DNA of 64,000 nt from Phoronis australis. Its lineage: Eukaryota; Phoronida; Phoronidae. Under the pieces are notes generated by a model. It did no database searches and was not told the DNA's origin. It was given only the letters and a program-made list of their open reading frames with translations. Both the position numbers and the translations under genes were made by a program. The stretch spans positions 403,291 through 467,290 of the forward strand of contig NMRA01000080.1 in the NCBI GenBank assembly GCA_002633005.1. Reading direction: 5' to 3'. Of this stretch, positions 44,986 through 58,092 are shown piece after piece (position 1 is the first letter of the stretch; every line of letters starts with the position of its first letter).

Positions 44986-45218
44986 AGAAAACTGACTAAG
45001 CAAACACAAATTTTAAATTTCGGTCGATTTTAAGATAAAAATTAAGTTTGTCTCTAGGCCGTTTCAAGAAGAGATCTTATGTAGGAGTCCATTTTTTAAA
45101 GTAAATTTGTTTTAATTTTCACTTCCTTACCGGATATAGAAGTTTCAAAGTTTGGAAGTTGGTTCAAATCGTAGACTTAAGTCAAAATGAACTTAAGTCA
45201 GTTTCTTGGAACGGGCTC
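44986..45218. mobile_element. small MITE-like inverted-repeat element, about 230 bp
   Basis: ACCCGTTCCAAGAAAACTGACT (first 20 bases at 44986-45005) pairs with AGTCAGTTTCTTGGAACGGG (45196-45215). AAG occurs just outside on both sides within a base or two, so the target duplication is unclear. No coding capacity. Confidence 0.6.
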
Positions 45219-48200
45219 AAGGTCTTATATTTTTGAAAGCTGCTCAAAGGCGCGTAAGCAAGAGTAAGCAAGGTTTCAAATGCCATAATTTGCCTAGCGA
45301 TGAGTAAAAAATCCTACATTATTTTGTTCGTCTCGTATAGATTTTCTTTTTTTGAAAAAGCACCATCGACTCGATTTTCAAAATCGCAGACCAGAACCAA
45401 TTCTGCGTTTTTGGCCTAATAGGAGAAATTGAGGGTGAACTTTGTGGCGAGTGGGTGAGGAGGTGAGTGGTGATAGTGTCAGAATTGGTAAGCCATATCC
45501 GCTGCCATAACGTCGACTGAACCGATTACTTGTTGTAACTGTCGGACCCGGCAATAACGCCCCATTGGGGGAGTTACGTAGAAGTATTTTCAGTTAACTC
45601 TAGAACTCTTACCAAAAAGACCGATTGCAATGTTGCCGGTTATTCAGGCATTGTTTGCGGGAATCTCAACAATTATGGGAGCAGAGACGCACGCGCGCTT
45701 CAAATTGCCTGCCTTTCGAAACCGAAAGGTGTAATGCATGGGGAAAATAAAAATTACCTTGGCAAAGACTGCGCACCTTACGTCAGTTCACAATTCACAA
45801 AAAAACACCAGCTGGCCAGGTCTACGTTTCGTAGACGGAAGAAACGTGCGAAAACGCAATATCACACACGTCTTCTTGAGATATTGCCATTTATTACAAG
45901 AGAATACGTTTTCACACTAGCTTTATCAGAAATTTCTTGTGTTTGCGGAACGCAACCCAGATTAACAACGACTTTCTGTATCCGCACTCAAGTACGATAT
46001 TGATGAGCTTAATAAAGAAATGAAACAACATTAATTACAAATTGATCAACAGATTATCGCTCTTAAAGTCCAATAACCTGAGTGTGCAAATGGATTCTAC
46101 ACGGATGATACGACGCATGTATATTTCTAGCCATCCGCTGCATGAAAAGGAAATACTGTTTCGGTATCGGTAAACCATGACTGGTTCCTATCTGTAAGTG
46201 AGGGTATTTGCACTAATAGTGCAGTGCAGCATTCGCTCTCTTCCCACCACATCGACGCACGTGAAATTTATTCAACCGAGGCGCCTTCTGGTGACATGGT
46301 TTGTGCGACATTTTCGCCTTGGTACGCGGTCACCTGGTTTTCTGATCACCCTGTTTATGGCCGAACTCTTTATGTTTACATTTGCTGGCGATTAGCGATT
46401 AGTTAGGGAGCCCTTTCCAGTCAGAGGACACAACCACGCAGCAGGATTTCCCCAGTGATCCATCTGTTTGGTACCAGGTTAGTGTTAATTAGAACGTTTA
46501 GCACATTCGTACACAGAGAAATTATTATTTCATGCACACAACAAAAATTGTTGCAGGAAGGTGCCTTTTTTCGAATGTCAATGGCGTTTCGATTCATTGA
46601 GAATCACCGTTGGGCTTTTAGGTCATACCATTGCAGTGCTGCCAAGTTTTGATGCACATGGTCAACTGCAGAATGAACCAAGAACTGAAACGGACTCATA
46701 CGTGATTTAAGATAAGATTTCTTTCAGTACAGCTGTTCAGAAACATGTTGCCACCGAGTCTCCTACAAGGTTGAAATAAATCCTTCTTCAACGAACCAGG
46801 AAGAATTTTGGTTGCTCTTCGTTACGCATATTGAATTTTGACGATTTTCTGATTTACTGGTGTCTGCGCCTGTCTTCAGTAAATTTGAATCACGCCATGC
46901 GCAATAAGGTGGAACATCCACAGTAAGCGTGTCGAGTGCACAGACATGGGTGCTGACAGCAGTCGTCAAATTACAGGTTTACATGTATGTTCATAGGGCG
47001 TACAGTGCAGAGGTAAAGCATGATAAATAGAACTTAGAAAACGTACTCAAGAGTCGCCATCTGCACTAACGTTCTTATCAACTGATCTTGAAACTGTCTG
47101 CATGATTATGTCCAGAAATTTTACTCTTTGTAAAATCGTAACTACAGCTGAGCATTTAGTGATGTGTCGTGTTGTACCCTCGAAGAAAAAACGCCTAAAC
47201 AAAAGAATAGACGCTACACACAACCTTAACGTTGTGTGTAGGTTTGGGACAACCAGGTTTTAATTTTATGGCCAATAAAGTGTCATATTTCCAGTTTTGA
47301 GAGTGGTAAAGTGATGCAGACCTTGGTATCATGAGCGGGGGTTACGGGGGGTGTCCCATACAAGGAGTTTGTAAAGACGTTCCCTCAGCTACGTGACGTG
47401 GCACTAAATTAGTAGTTTTTTATCGTCTTGGATGCGTTTTGTGGTATTGGCCGTGGTATCGCCTATGGTTTGCAGTAACCAGTTGGGAATGAACATTCCT
47501 GAGCGTGGTGGCGGCCGGAGCGTTTCACAAGTGGGGGAGACTGAAATTTTATGTTTTAAGATTCGATGAGTTGCTGGTACATATGACCACTCGGACAAAA
47601 GTGGAGGCTTCAGTTCAGCTCTCCGCCACCGCCGCCAATTTATGAGTGTTACATTAAATGGCAAACGACAGGAATGGTTTCTGATCGCCGATGTTGTGCG
47701 TGTGGTGGGTAGTGGGGGGGGGAGTTTTGCCGAACGTTCTTAATTAAAAATGTTTTAAAGTTAAACCAATCAGTGTTAACGAACATTGTAACATAGGTCT
47801 ACAAGACAAGAAGACAATTAGGATGCGAGTGGAAGACGCGTTGATGACGAATATTACAGCGAAGTGTTAATGGCATGTGTCGTCAAATTTCTACGCCTCC
47901 TAGCCTGTGGAAAGAGTTGTTCTCTGTTCTGTGATACCCTTTTCCCCTTTAAGTTTACACTCGTAATTACGGCACTTTCCCCGGAACGGCCCACCATAGG
48001 CGACCACGACGGCATCTCCACGGGGGGGGAGGCAACGGAGGAAGTGGGCGCGATGTAAAATTGGCAACGATGGCTGTGATGAGGGTGTCACAAATCGGTG
48101 AGGGGCGGTGGAGTGCGAGATTGTTGATGACTGGAAGCGTTGAGCGGCATCGCTATCTTCCACCCCGAGCGTCAATAGCCACAGTCAGTGTCTTTAAGTG

Positions 48201-48844
48201 TAGTTTAACTCGAACATAGAAAATTATGTACACTAGTCCTACTTTTTTCAATTCATTTTGGAGAAAAACAAGGGAGTGATGTAACCGACATTCATTATCA
48301 ATTTAATGCTTGCAATATTTTGTTGTGTTCAGAAACACAATATTAATATTAAAGAGAAAGTTCAGTGATCGCCTGGAAATATTTTCCAACGACATCAATG
48401 TCAAAGCCTTTTACGACTTTGTTTTCACGCTTTTTGCATTGTCTATTCTACAAATTTTGTTTCAGCTGGCAAATAATGTATCAAGAGGGAGAGTTGTTCT
48501 GGTGCATGGTTGACGAGCTTCAGTAATCTAATCAAATGGGGATTACTTAAGTGGCGAATGAATATTAATCCTTGATAAAGGCCATACAAAGGTCACCAAA
48601 TCCAAAAGTGTGAACTCTTACATATGTCATAACTAAAGTTGTCCATGTTTCTTGCCAGAAAAGCGACATCACGCACGCAAGTGCGCGTTTCGCGAGTATA
48701 TTCTCGGGACCTCTCTGGTGTAACCTAGCAAAATGGCTGCCACTGAAGTGATAGGTCGGTGAGGTCGGAATCTTGATTTACGCGGTAGCATTCATAATTT
48801 ATTGAACAGAATTTGCTCTTTCCGTTCCATATGCGAAGATTTTT
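45219..48844. other. intergenic; no supported gene
   Basis: Several open frames of 60-90 codons, none with a recognised domain or with plausible splice chaining. Confidence 0.45.
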
Positions 48845-48929
48845 CGCCACAAGTGCATGTGTACGGTGAAATTGATCCAGGTGGAAATTAAGCGAGAAAA
48901 ACGCGCGTTCTGGTCACGACTGCTTTATT

Positions 48930-49086
48930 TCACTTCTCAACCAGAACTGCCGAAACGCAACCCGCCACAGAGAGGTAATTTGCCTAACAATATACTTGTA
49001 TACAAAACCTACGTGACCTCTATATTAACCTATAAACGGCGAGAGTTACAACTACCGGGGAGGGGGGGCTAACCCCCTGTCACATA
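48930..49086. repeat. diverged repeat shared with 51865-52010
   Basis: Both copies contain CTCAACCAGAACTGC, then AACAATATAC.(T/A)GTAT, then a TGACC(T/C)C.ATATT...ATATAAA stretch ending near a purine-rich block. They lie on either side of element B3. The second copy is next to a CACTGGCGGATTTAG terminus (51787), so this may be another hAT-like family. Confidence 0.5.
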
Positions 49087-49681
49087 CTTCCCCCAAAACA
49101 AAAGATGTCCTGACATTTGTCCTACGCATTAACAACCGAAAGTGCTCAGTTTTACTTCTGTCACATAGAAACCGTCATTGAGTCGCAACAATCTTGCGCT
49201 AACCAATTAAACATCGCCACGTCCAAAAGTAGTCCAATCATACAAACTTTGATTAAAAATAGAACTTTGCGCACTTCTATGACTTCAAAAACGGAAGGCC
49301 GAAAGTAGTCAAACGACAAGTACAACAATGATTAGGAAATAGTCAACACACACTAACAGAATAATGCAAGATAGAGAAAAATTTTCAGAAAACTTTATCA
49401 ATGTCAGAAAAGTGACTGTGTCTTTGAAGTTATTCAACTGCTCAATAAGTGCGATGAAATGTCGGTGTCCAAATCTTTCCTTTGCCGTCCACTGTCCACT
49501 GAACTTGGCTGCCTAGCACCCGAGGGTTATTGACTTGACTCTCCGCACGGCCTCATTCGTCACTCACTCACAAACCACTGATATTCATAAGTGCTGGTTT
49601 TCTTGCAGTTATTGAAAACGGCTATTGTCAAATACGTTTGACGAAATGTGGAATGTGCGACCTTCCCAATTATAGTTTTAA

Positions 49682-51521
49682 ATGAGAATGACACCCAAAA
49701 AAATATTTTGTATCAATTTAGATCATGTAGTTCCATTCGATAACAGAAAGTTCAGTTGTTATACCTGACAGCAAACGGCAGACGGAGGTGTTGAAATTAA
49801 CCAATGACGTAAGAGGTTCGAATGCAGTCTGTTCAGCAGTTCGCAACACGCTTACTGCTGTCAACTTCTCGCTTGAATTCATCGTTTTACACCAATAAAT
49901 CATCAAAATTCGATGTAAACCCTTTACAAATACATCGAGTTCTTGAACAAACGTGATGTTTTATTTCACTGTTACGGATTTGTAGGTATTTGAACGTACC
50001 GTAGCCTACAGAGTTCGGTAGACCAATTTACCATGGTCGATCGCGGGAGTTTGAGTCTGTTGGGTGATAGATTCGAATCATTCTTCCATGAAATACAGAC
50101 GGGGGAACAGAACTGTGTGTTGTACTTTTAGACTTGCGATTTTTTTTCAGTTCTAAACACACAAAACGCTTGTTACTCCCCGCCAGTGGCTCGGAACCCG
50201 ATCACTGAGCCCCGGCGTCGCGGCCGCCGGGACTGGACATCACGAACATAATCTAACCAGCTTAAGTTGGAAACTAAACCTCCAGTCACGAAAATACTAT
50301 AATAGTGAGCCAAAGGAATGTTGTGCACGTAATTATTTAGTTGAATTAGCCACGAAACTGAAAATCTTCTTACTAGTCGGGGGCCGCGAAATCAGATTCC
50401 CCTTCCAAACTTCCAAAGAACCGTCAGGGCAAAGGTTAAGTACAGTAACAATGTTTTGAATAATGTATTTGTATATCTAAATAAGGATTCCTCTAACATG
50501 TGACTATAGCATATAAAATCGAGTTATTGTTTCACAAGAGCTTTCTGTCAGCAAACTCTGAATTAGCATGCGCTCACACGGCCTCGGTGCCCGGTCAGTT
50601 ACCTTTATTGCATCTAAAGCCGGTAACGCAGTGGTTTATTCATTGCTGGCTTCTCAAAACATTTGCACTCAAGAATACTCCAAAGGCATTACTAATTGTA
50701 ACTAATGAGACAGACTTTGTTTCAGTTTTATATAAGCATTGGTTAGGGTGAGAATAATTCATCTTGAAACAGAACGTAGAATAATAAAATTCTACATGGC
50801 AAATCGCCCGGCGCCAATCCCGCCTCCCGTTTAGTAACACTAGGACCTCGCTAAAAAGCAAGACTTCGCGAGATTACGTGAGATATTGCAGTGCATTTTA
50901 AATGAGAACACGTGACTTTGACTAGGTTTTAGCTAGGTCGTAGCGTAGGTCCTAGCGTCTACTGAACGCACGCCCGATTTAGTCGAGAGCTCATCCGATG
51001 AAGACTTCACGGGTTGTATCGTTAGGTTTCACAGGCTATCAGTTCGAACCGAAATACACTGATCAGGAAATACTAGAGAGGTGCCGTGAACATGCTCAGT
51101 CAACGGAGTGTATGGATGGTTCTTTGGTAAGCCGGAATTCGTCAAAGAAATCACTGTCGACGAAATGCCTGCCACAGACACGGAGAAGTTTCACGGCCTC
51201 ATACCTGTTATTAACAGCGTACTTTTCATTGTTCACTACCGCAAGCCACTTCCTAAGCATTTCGGGCTCTCGAGGAAGTCGAAAAAACGATAGACCCGCT
51301 TTCTTCGCAGCTTCATGGTTCGGACAAGCGGGAACGATACACCGCAATAAGCGGCATTCGCTCTGCAGATGAACCACTGACGTCACTGGGTCGTTTCTCG
51401 CTTTCCTCACAAGTTAACGCTACATCTCTCGGCAAGGTGAGGTCGACCGTATAAGAAGCAATGTGGATATAGACCGATTAAGACGGTAAAAAAGATTAAT
51501 TAAATCGGGTGGCATTCTCCT
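49682..51521 (-). mobile_element. Kolobok-like THAP element B3, 1.84 kb, TTAA-flanked
   Basis: The right end GGGTGGCATTCTCCT (51507-51521) is followed by TTAA, and the left end ATGAGAATGACACCC (49682-49696) is preceded by TTAA. They are complementary at 13 of 15 positions. TTAA target duplication plus a THAP-coding segment is the profile of Kolobok transposons. The remaining catalytic part of a transposase is not visible, so it is a non-autonomous or internally rearranged copy. Confidence 0.7.
51096..51410 (-). pseudogene. THAP zinc-finger domain fragment in B3
   Basis: The minus frame contains CIVPACPNHEAAKKAGLSFF, then LPREPEMLRKWLAVVNNEKY, then LLRVCGRHFVDSDFF. This is a complete C2CH THAP signature (C-x3-C ... 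C-x2-H) with the expected W. THAP domains bind DNA and occur in transposases of the P and Kolobok groups. The frame stops right after the domain, so the rest of the protein is lost or in another frame. Confidence 0.85.
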
Positions 51522-51786
51522 TTAAACATACCTGGATTGTAAAATGGTCATCCTCTATTCTGTTCACGCTTCCTGCAAAAGCATTAGCAGTCCAAAATAA
51601 AAGGAATTTGTCGATAAAAAGACCACCTGCAAAATGGCGACTTTCACATTTGTTTCCGGTTCCGTCTGATTAATATGTCGAAGGTCGGGCAAGTGGCGTT
51701 CAAGTACAAACTAGGTGATCTCTGCCACGGGATGGCGTCGAGAGCACGGCGTGTGTGAGAAAAATGTTGACAATTTTGCATTATAC

Positions 51787-52014
51787 CACTGGCGGATTTA
51801 GAAGGGGGCCATGTGCTCCCCCTAAAATTCTCATTTGGTGGTTCGGTAGTGCGAATGTCTGACGCTCCTCAACCAGAACTGCTAACACGCAGTCGGAACC
51901 CACGTGAAACACAGTGGTAGTTTACTTAACAATATACCAGTATGCAAAGCTCATGTGACCCCAATATTTACATATAAAAGAGGAGACAACAACCAAGGCT
52001 GGGGTAAACCACCA
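51787..52014. repeat. hAT-like terminus and diverged repeat
   Basis: CACTGGCGGATTTAGAAGG at 51787 looks like a family A start. The following 220 bases include the repeat shared with 48930-49086. The other terminus was not found. Confidence 0.45.
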
Positions 52015-53920
52015 CCGCTCATGGATTGGGACTAAGGATCGCTGGGCTGTAAAACGATCTCTAGCCTACTTGCTGTATGAAAAGAACGGTCAAGCCCAAT
52101 TTGGTTAGTATTACAGGGGGGGGGGGTTGGATTCAGACTGTTGCAAGCCAAATGACTTGTATCTTTCAATCCAATTATCTTTACTTTAGGCTGAATATCT
52201 AAACGAACCGGCACTAGTAATGTTGATTCTCAGGACAAAAATGCATCTGTGTTTAAATTTAATCATACACTAAATGACTTGGTTGTCGAATTCTGTGTTC
52301 AAATTTCATTGTTTTACAGCTGCTTAAGTTAAGACTAAACAAACCATAGCGCATATAACTAGCTTTTGTGTTTATTGCTTTATTATGTGCAATAACGCTT
52401 TATCTCATCACTCAGTGGTCGTAATAGGCTACGTCGATCTCATTCGAACTACTGAATAGATATGGACTATGTTCTTTACTGACCACTGTCATCTTAATCT
52501 AAGTTCTCTTTATATAAATTGAGTATGTCATTGAGCCCTACCATGAGGTGAAAAAAGGACAATTTCGTAATTGATAAAATAAGAACGAAGTCGTTCATTA
52601 TGGGAAAAGAAAGTAACTGCTCCATTCAGACTACAGTATAACCATTGAAAACAAGAAGAGTTACCTTCCATGATTTCATAACTCCAATTCTTTCAGTCTC
52701 GTAAATGTAACTTATTGGGTGGTTAAAGTGGTCCCAATACCCGTTGGGCGGCACTGACAACTGGCAACTGAAACCTGTGTTCAACCGGCTACTGAGTAAC
52801 CGGTGAAAACTTTAATAAATTTTGATATACGCAATGTTATAAAAACAACTTTGTACAATTTTCAGTTTTTTGATGTTGAAAGTATAAGAAATAATCTAAT
52901 TATTTCATTTTGAATTGCTCATTCAGTTGTCCTTTACACTTGGAAATTGTTTTGAAATAGTTTTGAAATCCTTTTTTTTTGTCTGAAAGTCAACTGTTCT
53001 TCATGGTTTGATCATGTTTTACAATGGGATACACATTCTTCTAAATTTTCTGAGTTATGGTGATTTCGACCTCCGCCACATTCGGCATTTGCTCAAAATG
53101 GGTATTAAATCCAAACATAAGGTTTTGTGATAAAATATAACTTTCAATTCATAAACTACTTACAAAACTGTTTATCCCACCTTGACTTTATGCGTCAACC
53201 AGCCCCGACTGTAGGACTTGTATTTTATTTAATTTGAAGAAAAATGAAACAAAAAGGAAATCATTTGCCTAATGTTCGTTCACTAACTCGTGGCAATGTT
53301 TTTTATTGTTCCACTTACGGTAATGAACAATCAGAAGTGATACGGTCATCGACTACGGGATCTGCCGCTGTATTCCAGTCTTCACCCGAACCGTCGAAGC
53401 GGCCGGCGAATTTGCGGGACTGGTTCGAACCTATTGGCCAAGGGTCCGTTTGCGTTCTCAAGAACCCGCTCTTGAGGTGCTTCGTTGTCAATAGCTTCTG
53501 TGTCCGATGGTTCGTCACACTCGATTAATTCTTTCTCAGTCGCTGGAAGACTCATCGGTATAACTTTCGTCGTCCAGGTTGGTTCCTAGCCTTGTGTGGC
53601 TGAGTATAACGTCACTGCCTCACTGATTTGTCATCATCATTAGTTACATAACCGCACAAGCCTGTATTCAGAATTTACTCGATCAGCTAAACTCGGATAA
53701 CATTAACAGCTGGGCTTCCCTAATTAACCGGACTGCGCGGACAATAACTGCCTCGTGCAATGGGCTGTCATAGTATTATTTGATTCTTTGAGTTGAAAAG
53801 GAGTTGTTTGGTGTCAAACTTTGTCCTTACCTTATCTCTCTGTATTTATCATATGCAGTCACCTTGAATGATGATCTAGATACACCGTATTTAGCTCATT
53901 GCCTGAACAAAATCGCCAGC
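52015..53920. other. intergenic; no supported gene
   Basis: A minus-strand stretch at about 53390-53520 reads DEPSDTEAIDNEAP and FEPVPQIRRPLRR in one frame. It is acidic then basic, possibly a transposon fragment, but unassignable. Confidence 0.4.
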
Positions 53921-53924
53921 TAGG

Positions 53925-54310
53925 GCTGGAGTCTTATCTGGTACTCGAAGTCGATCCTATTTTTGACATTTTCCGCTCTACTTTTGTGAGAACTCAAGGT
54001 AAGTGTTAATTACTCTGTGCTCAACTACATTATGCTTTATGCATACGAGTTTCTAATTAGTCCAAGTTGGAAATCTGATGATCCCAAGATTCGAGGTACA
54101 AGCTCGAGTAAAAACTTCAGATTTCGAGCGAAAACTCAAAATTTAGAGTTCGGTCTCGAATGTTTATCCTTGTGTTCACCAATTACAACTTATTTGTTTT
54201 AAATTGACACTTACCTTGAGATAGTACAAAAGAGGAATAGAAAATGTCAAAAATGATTTCTAGCTCAATTTACAGTAGGAAGGTTAAACCCGCCAAGGTC
54301 CCAGGTGTTT
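53925..54310. repeat. foldback repeat, ACTCGAAA family (second copy)
   Basis: Left arm CTACTTTTGTGAGAACTCAA and right arm ACTTACCTTGAGATAGTACA are partly complementary. The centre CTCGAGTAAAAACTTCAGAT matches the centre of 32293-32702. More diverged than that copy. Confidence 0.6.
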
Positions 54311-56555
54311 TAGGACACGTGATTTCCATCCAATGCCAGGATTAGTAATACTAAGCTGAACTCGCCACACCGATATAAGAAAAATATTAATTGTGGTGTC
54401 CTTTTTCGTTTTATAAGATCGTTTAACAGGTCATATCGCGTTATTATCACAGCAAACTGCCAAAATGACGTGGAGACTGAAAGTAACCTTTCGTAACAAG
54501 GAACTTAATGAGCTTGAGAATGATGCAGTGACGACCCGTCAGTTTTTCTCAAGCTCGAAATCCAAGGAACATGATGAGACCTATTTTACAACAGCAAGAT
54601 GGAGGCCTAAATCAATAGTTGTTTTCTTATGGAAGGCCAAGATTTATTGCCCCATCAAATAACAGTGCAATATTTATACCATCTGAAACCATTCATTAAT
54701 GATGGTGGTTTTCTCATATTCATTTTCAACGTGTTGCAAAGTTCATGTATGCGAAACGGCAGGGAAATATAGCTTTTCCGTCTCAGTCATTCCCACGGTG
54801 GTGTAGGCAGCGTTTATGATAAAGTTACATACAGCCCCTAAATGGCTCATATGTTAAGCTGATTCAAGTTCCAACGTTTACTTCGAAGTGGTGATGTTTT
54901 TTTTTTCTGTGGAAATTCTCTGTATTTGGATTTTTAAAAGTACCTTATGAATGGTAAAGTTTACAGTCGAACTTTCAAAATACTACATTAGTTGATGAAT
55001 ATTATGGTAAAGCGAGCATCTAAAGGATGCATAGGGACCGTAACTACGGTGCAAGCGTTTGCCAAATTGCTGTACGTATATCGACCATATCAAAGTGGTC
55101 ATACACTCTCCATGAGTGAAAGGAGGCATAGTGTAAGCCTTGAGTGATTTATCCACGTGTGCACTTCTTGGTTTCTAATTGTCGAGATCTAGAAGTTGTT
55201 CCGAGGAAAGAATAACCCGCATTTCGTTTTAGTAGGGTAGGGTGAGAAATGATGCCTTGCGTGTGCGACAAATCTGTTAATTGTACGCGGAAGGATTGTG
55301 CCGACACATTGACAGATGTCGAGCTTGTAGGCAACGTTGGACTGTTCGCGAAAGACTGTGTGGAAGATTGAGAAGTGTAATACTTGAGAGTTTTAAGGTC
55401 TCGTGGCTCCAGTGATCTTTAAAAATGTGTAATCGCCCCATTGTCGCCACAAGGATTTGATAAGACGTAAGTCGCGAGTGCGAGAAAATCTAGGTCTTGA
55501 GATTTTTAAGAGTTTGAAGACTTATAGATGGAAAGGTCGTAGTTCCATAGTTTTGGATGAAGTACGTCGCCAGGAATAGGAGAAGCATTTCTTTCAATTA
55601 GTTGGGTTTGTTTTTTTACGCTCAGTGCACGATGTCTTCGCACGTATCATGAATTTTAGGCAATGATAGAAGATTTTATTTGCAACAGTTGTAGTAGGAA
55701 ACGTTGCACTTTGCGTCCCGTGACCAGCTAATACCTTTAGAAGAGTGTGAAGTACGGATGGAGGCACGAGAACATTCAAAAGACAATGAGATCACAACTT
55801 GGACCTAGACAGAAGGAAGGCAGTTCTCAACTCTGACAGCCATTTCTTGTGCCCATGAAAAGGAAAGACTCGGGGATCAGTGCTGATTACAAAAGATTTT
55901 TATTATCGTGTGGATTACAGTCCGGGGAATTCCGTATGGCGGAATCCAACGAGCGAAAAAAGCTGAGATACATTACAGAGGTGCCATGATTTTTTGTGTG
56001 CAGACCGGAAGTGTTTTGTATGCCTGTCGTGGTAGTGTGTGGAGTTTCCATCGGAAGCAGGGTGAGGAGGGTGGTGAACTTCCGTTGCCTCAGGACAACA
56101 CCAAAAAACATATTGATGCAGTTAACGTTTCGATCAGCTGAAGATGCAAGGTCATGATTAAGGCTGAACTCCACGTGATGACCTAATTTACTTCGAGGAC
56201 CCGGTATCCGAGATAATTTTATACTGAGGGTCAAAATTGTTGATGTGGATGATTTCTAACTGACGACAGCACTTGGAGAAGAAGCGAATAACATCTATAT
56301 TTCGGTAATCTATATTACACCTGCACGGGCAATTTTGACATTATTTAAACAACATATCGCTTCCGATGGTTTCGATTTGTTCTAAGCTCATACAAGAAGT
56401 ATTTTTGGATTTCGAAGGAACAGACACATCTAAACTAAATAGGTTGGAAGTCACGAGCGACCACGAAATGTGCCGATTACAAATTGGTTGCTAGTCCAGA
56501 TGGGTTAGTTACGTCATTAACCACACGGGTTACTGGTTTCATATGCATTTGGCTC
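54311..56555. other. intergenic; no supported gene
   Basis: Open frames of 60-115 codons without recognised domains. Confidence 0.4.
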
Positions 56556-56646
56556 TCTCAAGCTCGCTGGTTCCCTGTGTGCCGCTAGGTGGTCGGTAGC
56601 CAGCACGCGTGCTGACTAGGCACGTAGCGAACCAGCGAGTCTCAAG
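56556..56646. mobile_element. 77-bp mini-palindromic element with 7-bp flanking repeat
   Basis: Core 56563-56639 begins CTCGCTGGTTC and ends GAACCAGCGAG, and TCTCAAG flanks both sides (56556-56562, 56640-56646). It is the reverse-complement relative of 10080-10149. Its interior also pairs (GTAGCCAGCACGCGTGCTG...). Confidence 0.75.
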
Positions 56647-57787
56647 TTGTCCATGGAATGTGATTTAGAACTGGTTACCAATCCATCTCAGTGCATAATG
56701 CGACGAATATACTAATGGGGGTGGATGATTATAATAGATTCTTTATGCCTTATTTGACCGGGGAGGTCCTCGAGCAGTTTCTCTAAACAGTCACACATGT
56801 CACTCTCCGCTAATTTAAACAACTGATTCTTTTTAATTTGTCAACCTTTGCTTCCGTTGCTATGATTAGAAATTGTATTTTGGTGTGGTTGAGACATCTT
56901 CCTATTTTCAGCATCATTTTTCTGTAATATCCACCTGCTAGGGAATATTCATGGGAAGTACAGGCCAGCACCGACTGCTCAATTAATTCTGCTGGTACTT
57001 TGGTCGTCTGCTTTTTGATATCCTTACATAATGGTGACTGAAATTCTTTTCTCGACTCTTTTACTTGAGGGAAATCGCCGAAGTATATGTGATTCAATGC
57101 GTAATGTTTTCGATTAATCAGCGTAAATAAAGAATGTTTTACATTCTGTGGCGTTCCTAAGGGAACAGTTTATTTCTGATAAAATTTGTTCTGCGCTAAG
57201 GGAATCATATGGAACATAAAATTTTGAAGAAGGCCTGATAAAATAGGTCAATTAATGGCATTTTAACCAAGGACAACCGTAAAACAAATCAGTAATTGAC
57301 CTGGTCATTTGTACTTAGACAGCTAATGTTGACACTGTTTACCCCCAGGAAACACCATTAACACTTATCACCATGTCAGCACTAAGTAAAACGAAAAATT
57401 CTTGTCCAACATTTTCAACCCGGACCACCACCGAGTAGACGTGTTGTACGGGGATTCCAAGCATTACGACCTTCTATTACCAATAAGAACGCCGCTATAG
57501 ACCATATTTAGATTAAAAGAACCCAAATATTGTACTTTTTACGTTAAAAAAGCATTAAAACCATTTCTAAATACAAATTCCTTTTATCTTCAGCTTTTTA
57601 TCTAGGCGTATTTTTCAACTGATCGTAAAGTCTGTCACATTCTTTTATCAGCGACTGGCAAATTTCCACGATTGTTCCCTGTCGTTGAACAGCATTGCAA
57701 GTGCCCCAACTGCATCGAAAAATCATCTCTATGTATTTGAAACTGATCCCGTTTCAGGTCATGACAGATTTGTACAAGAACCGTTGA
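56647..57787. other. intergenic; no supported gene
   Basis: A 95-codon minus frame (56810-57097) has no recognised domain. Confidence 0.4.
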
Positions 57788-58020
57788 AGTTACAGTGGCG
57801 GATCTAGGATATCACAAGGGGGGCAACATTTTGTCTGTAAACATTTGCTTAAAGCACGATTGTAGATGCGCACAGCACCGAATGGGGGAAGGTCGGGAGG
57901 GGGGGGTTCTGTTTTTCTTCTAAAAATCAAGCATTTTCCTTGATTCCCGAAGTATTATCCAAGAAAAAAAGGTAAAAAAAAAAACACGGAGAAAGTATCA
58001 CACAGGAAAAAGTGCAAGAA

Positions 58021-58083
58021 CCACAGTCTCGAACTCACGATCTGGTGGATAGCGCGCGCGTGCTATACCACTGCACCACCACG
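58021..58083 (-). repeat. tRNA-like sequence embedded in element A2
   Basis: On the minus strand: GTGGTGGTGCAGTGGTATAG (A-box side), then a GCGC-rich anticodon-like region, then GAGTTCGAGAC (B-box). Co-linear with 26781-26840 in A1. Confidence 0.6.
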
Positions 58084-58092
58084 ATTTAACTC

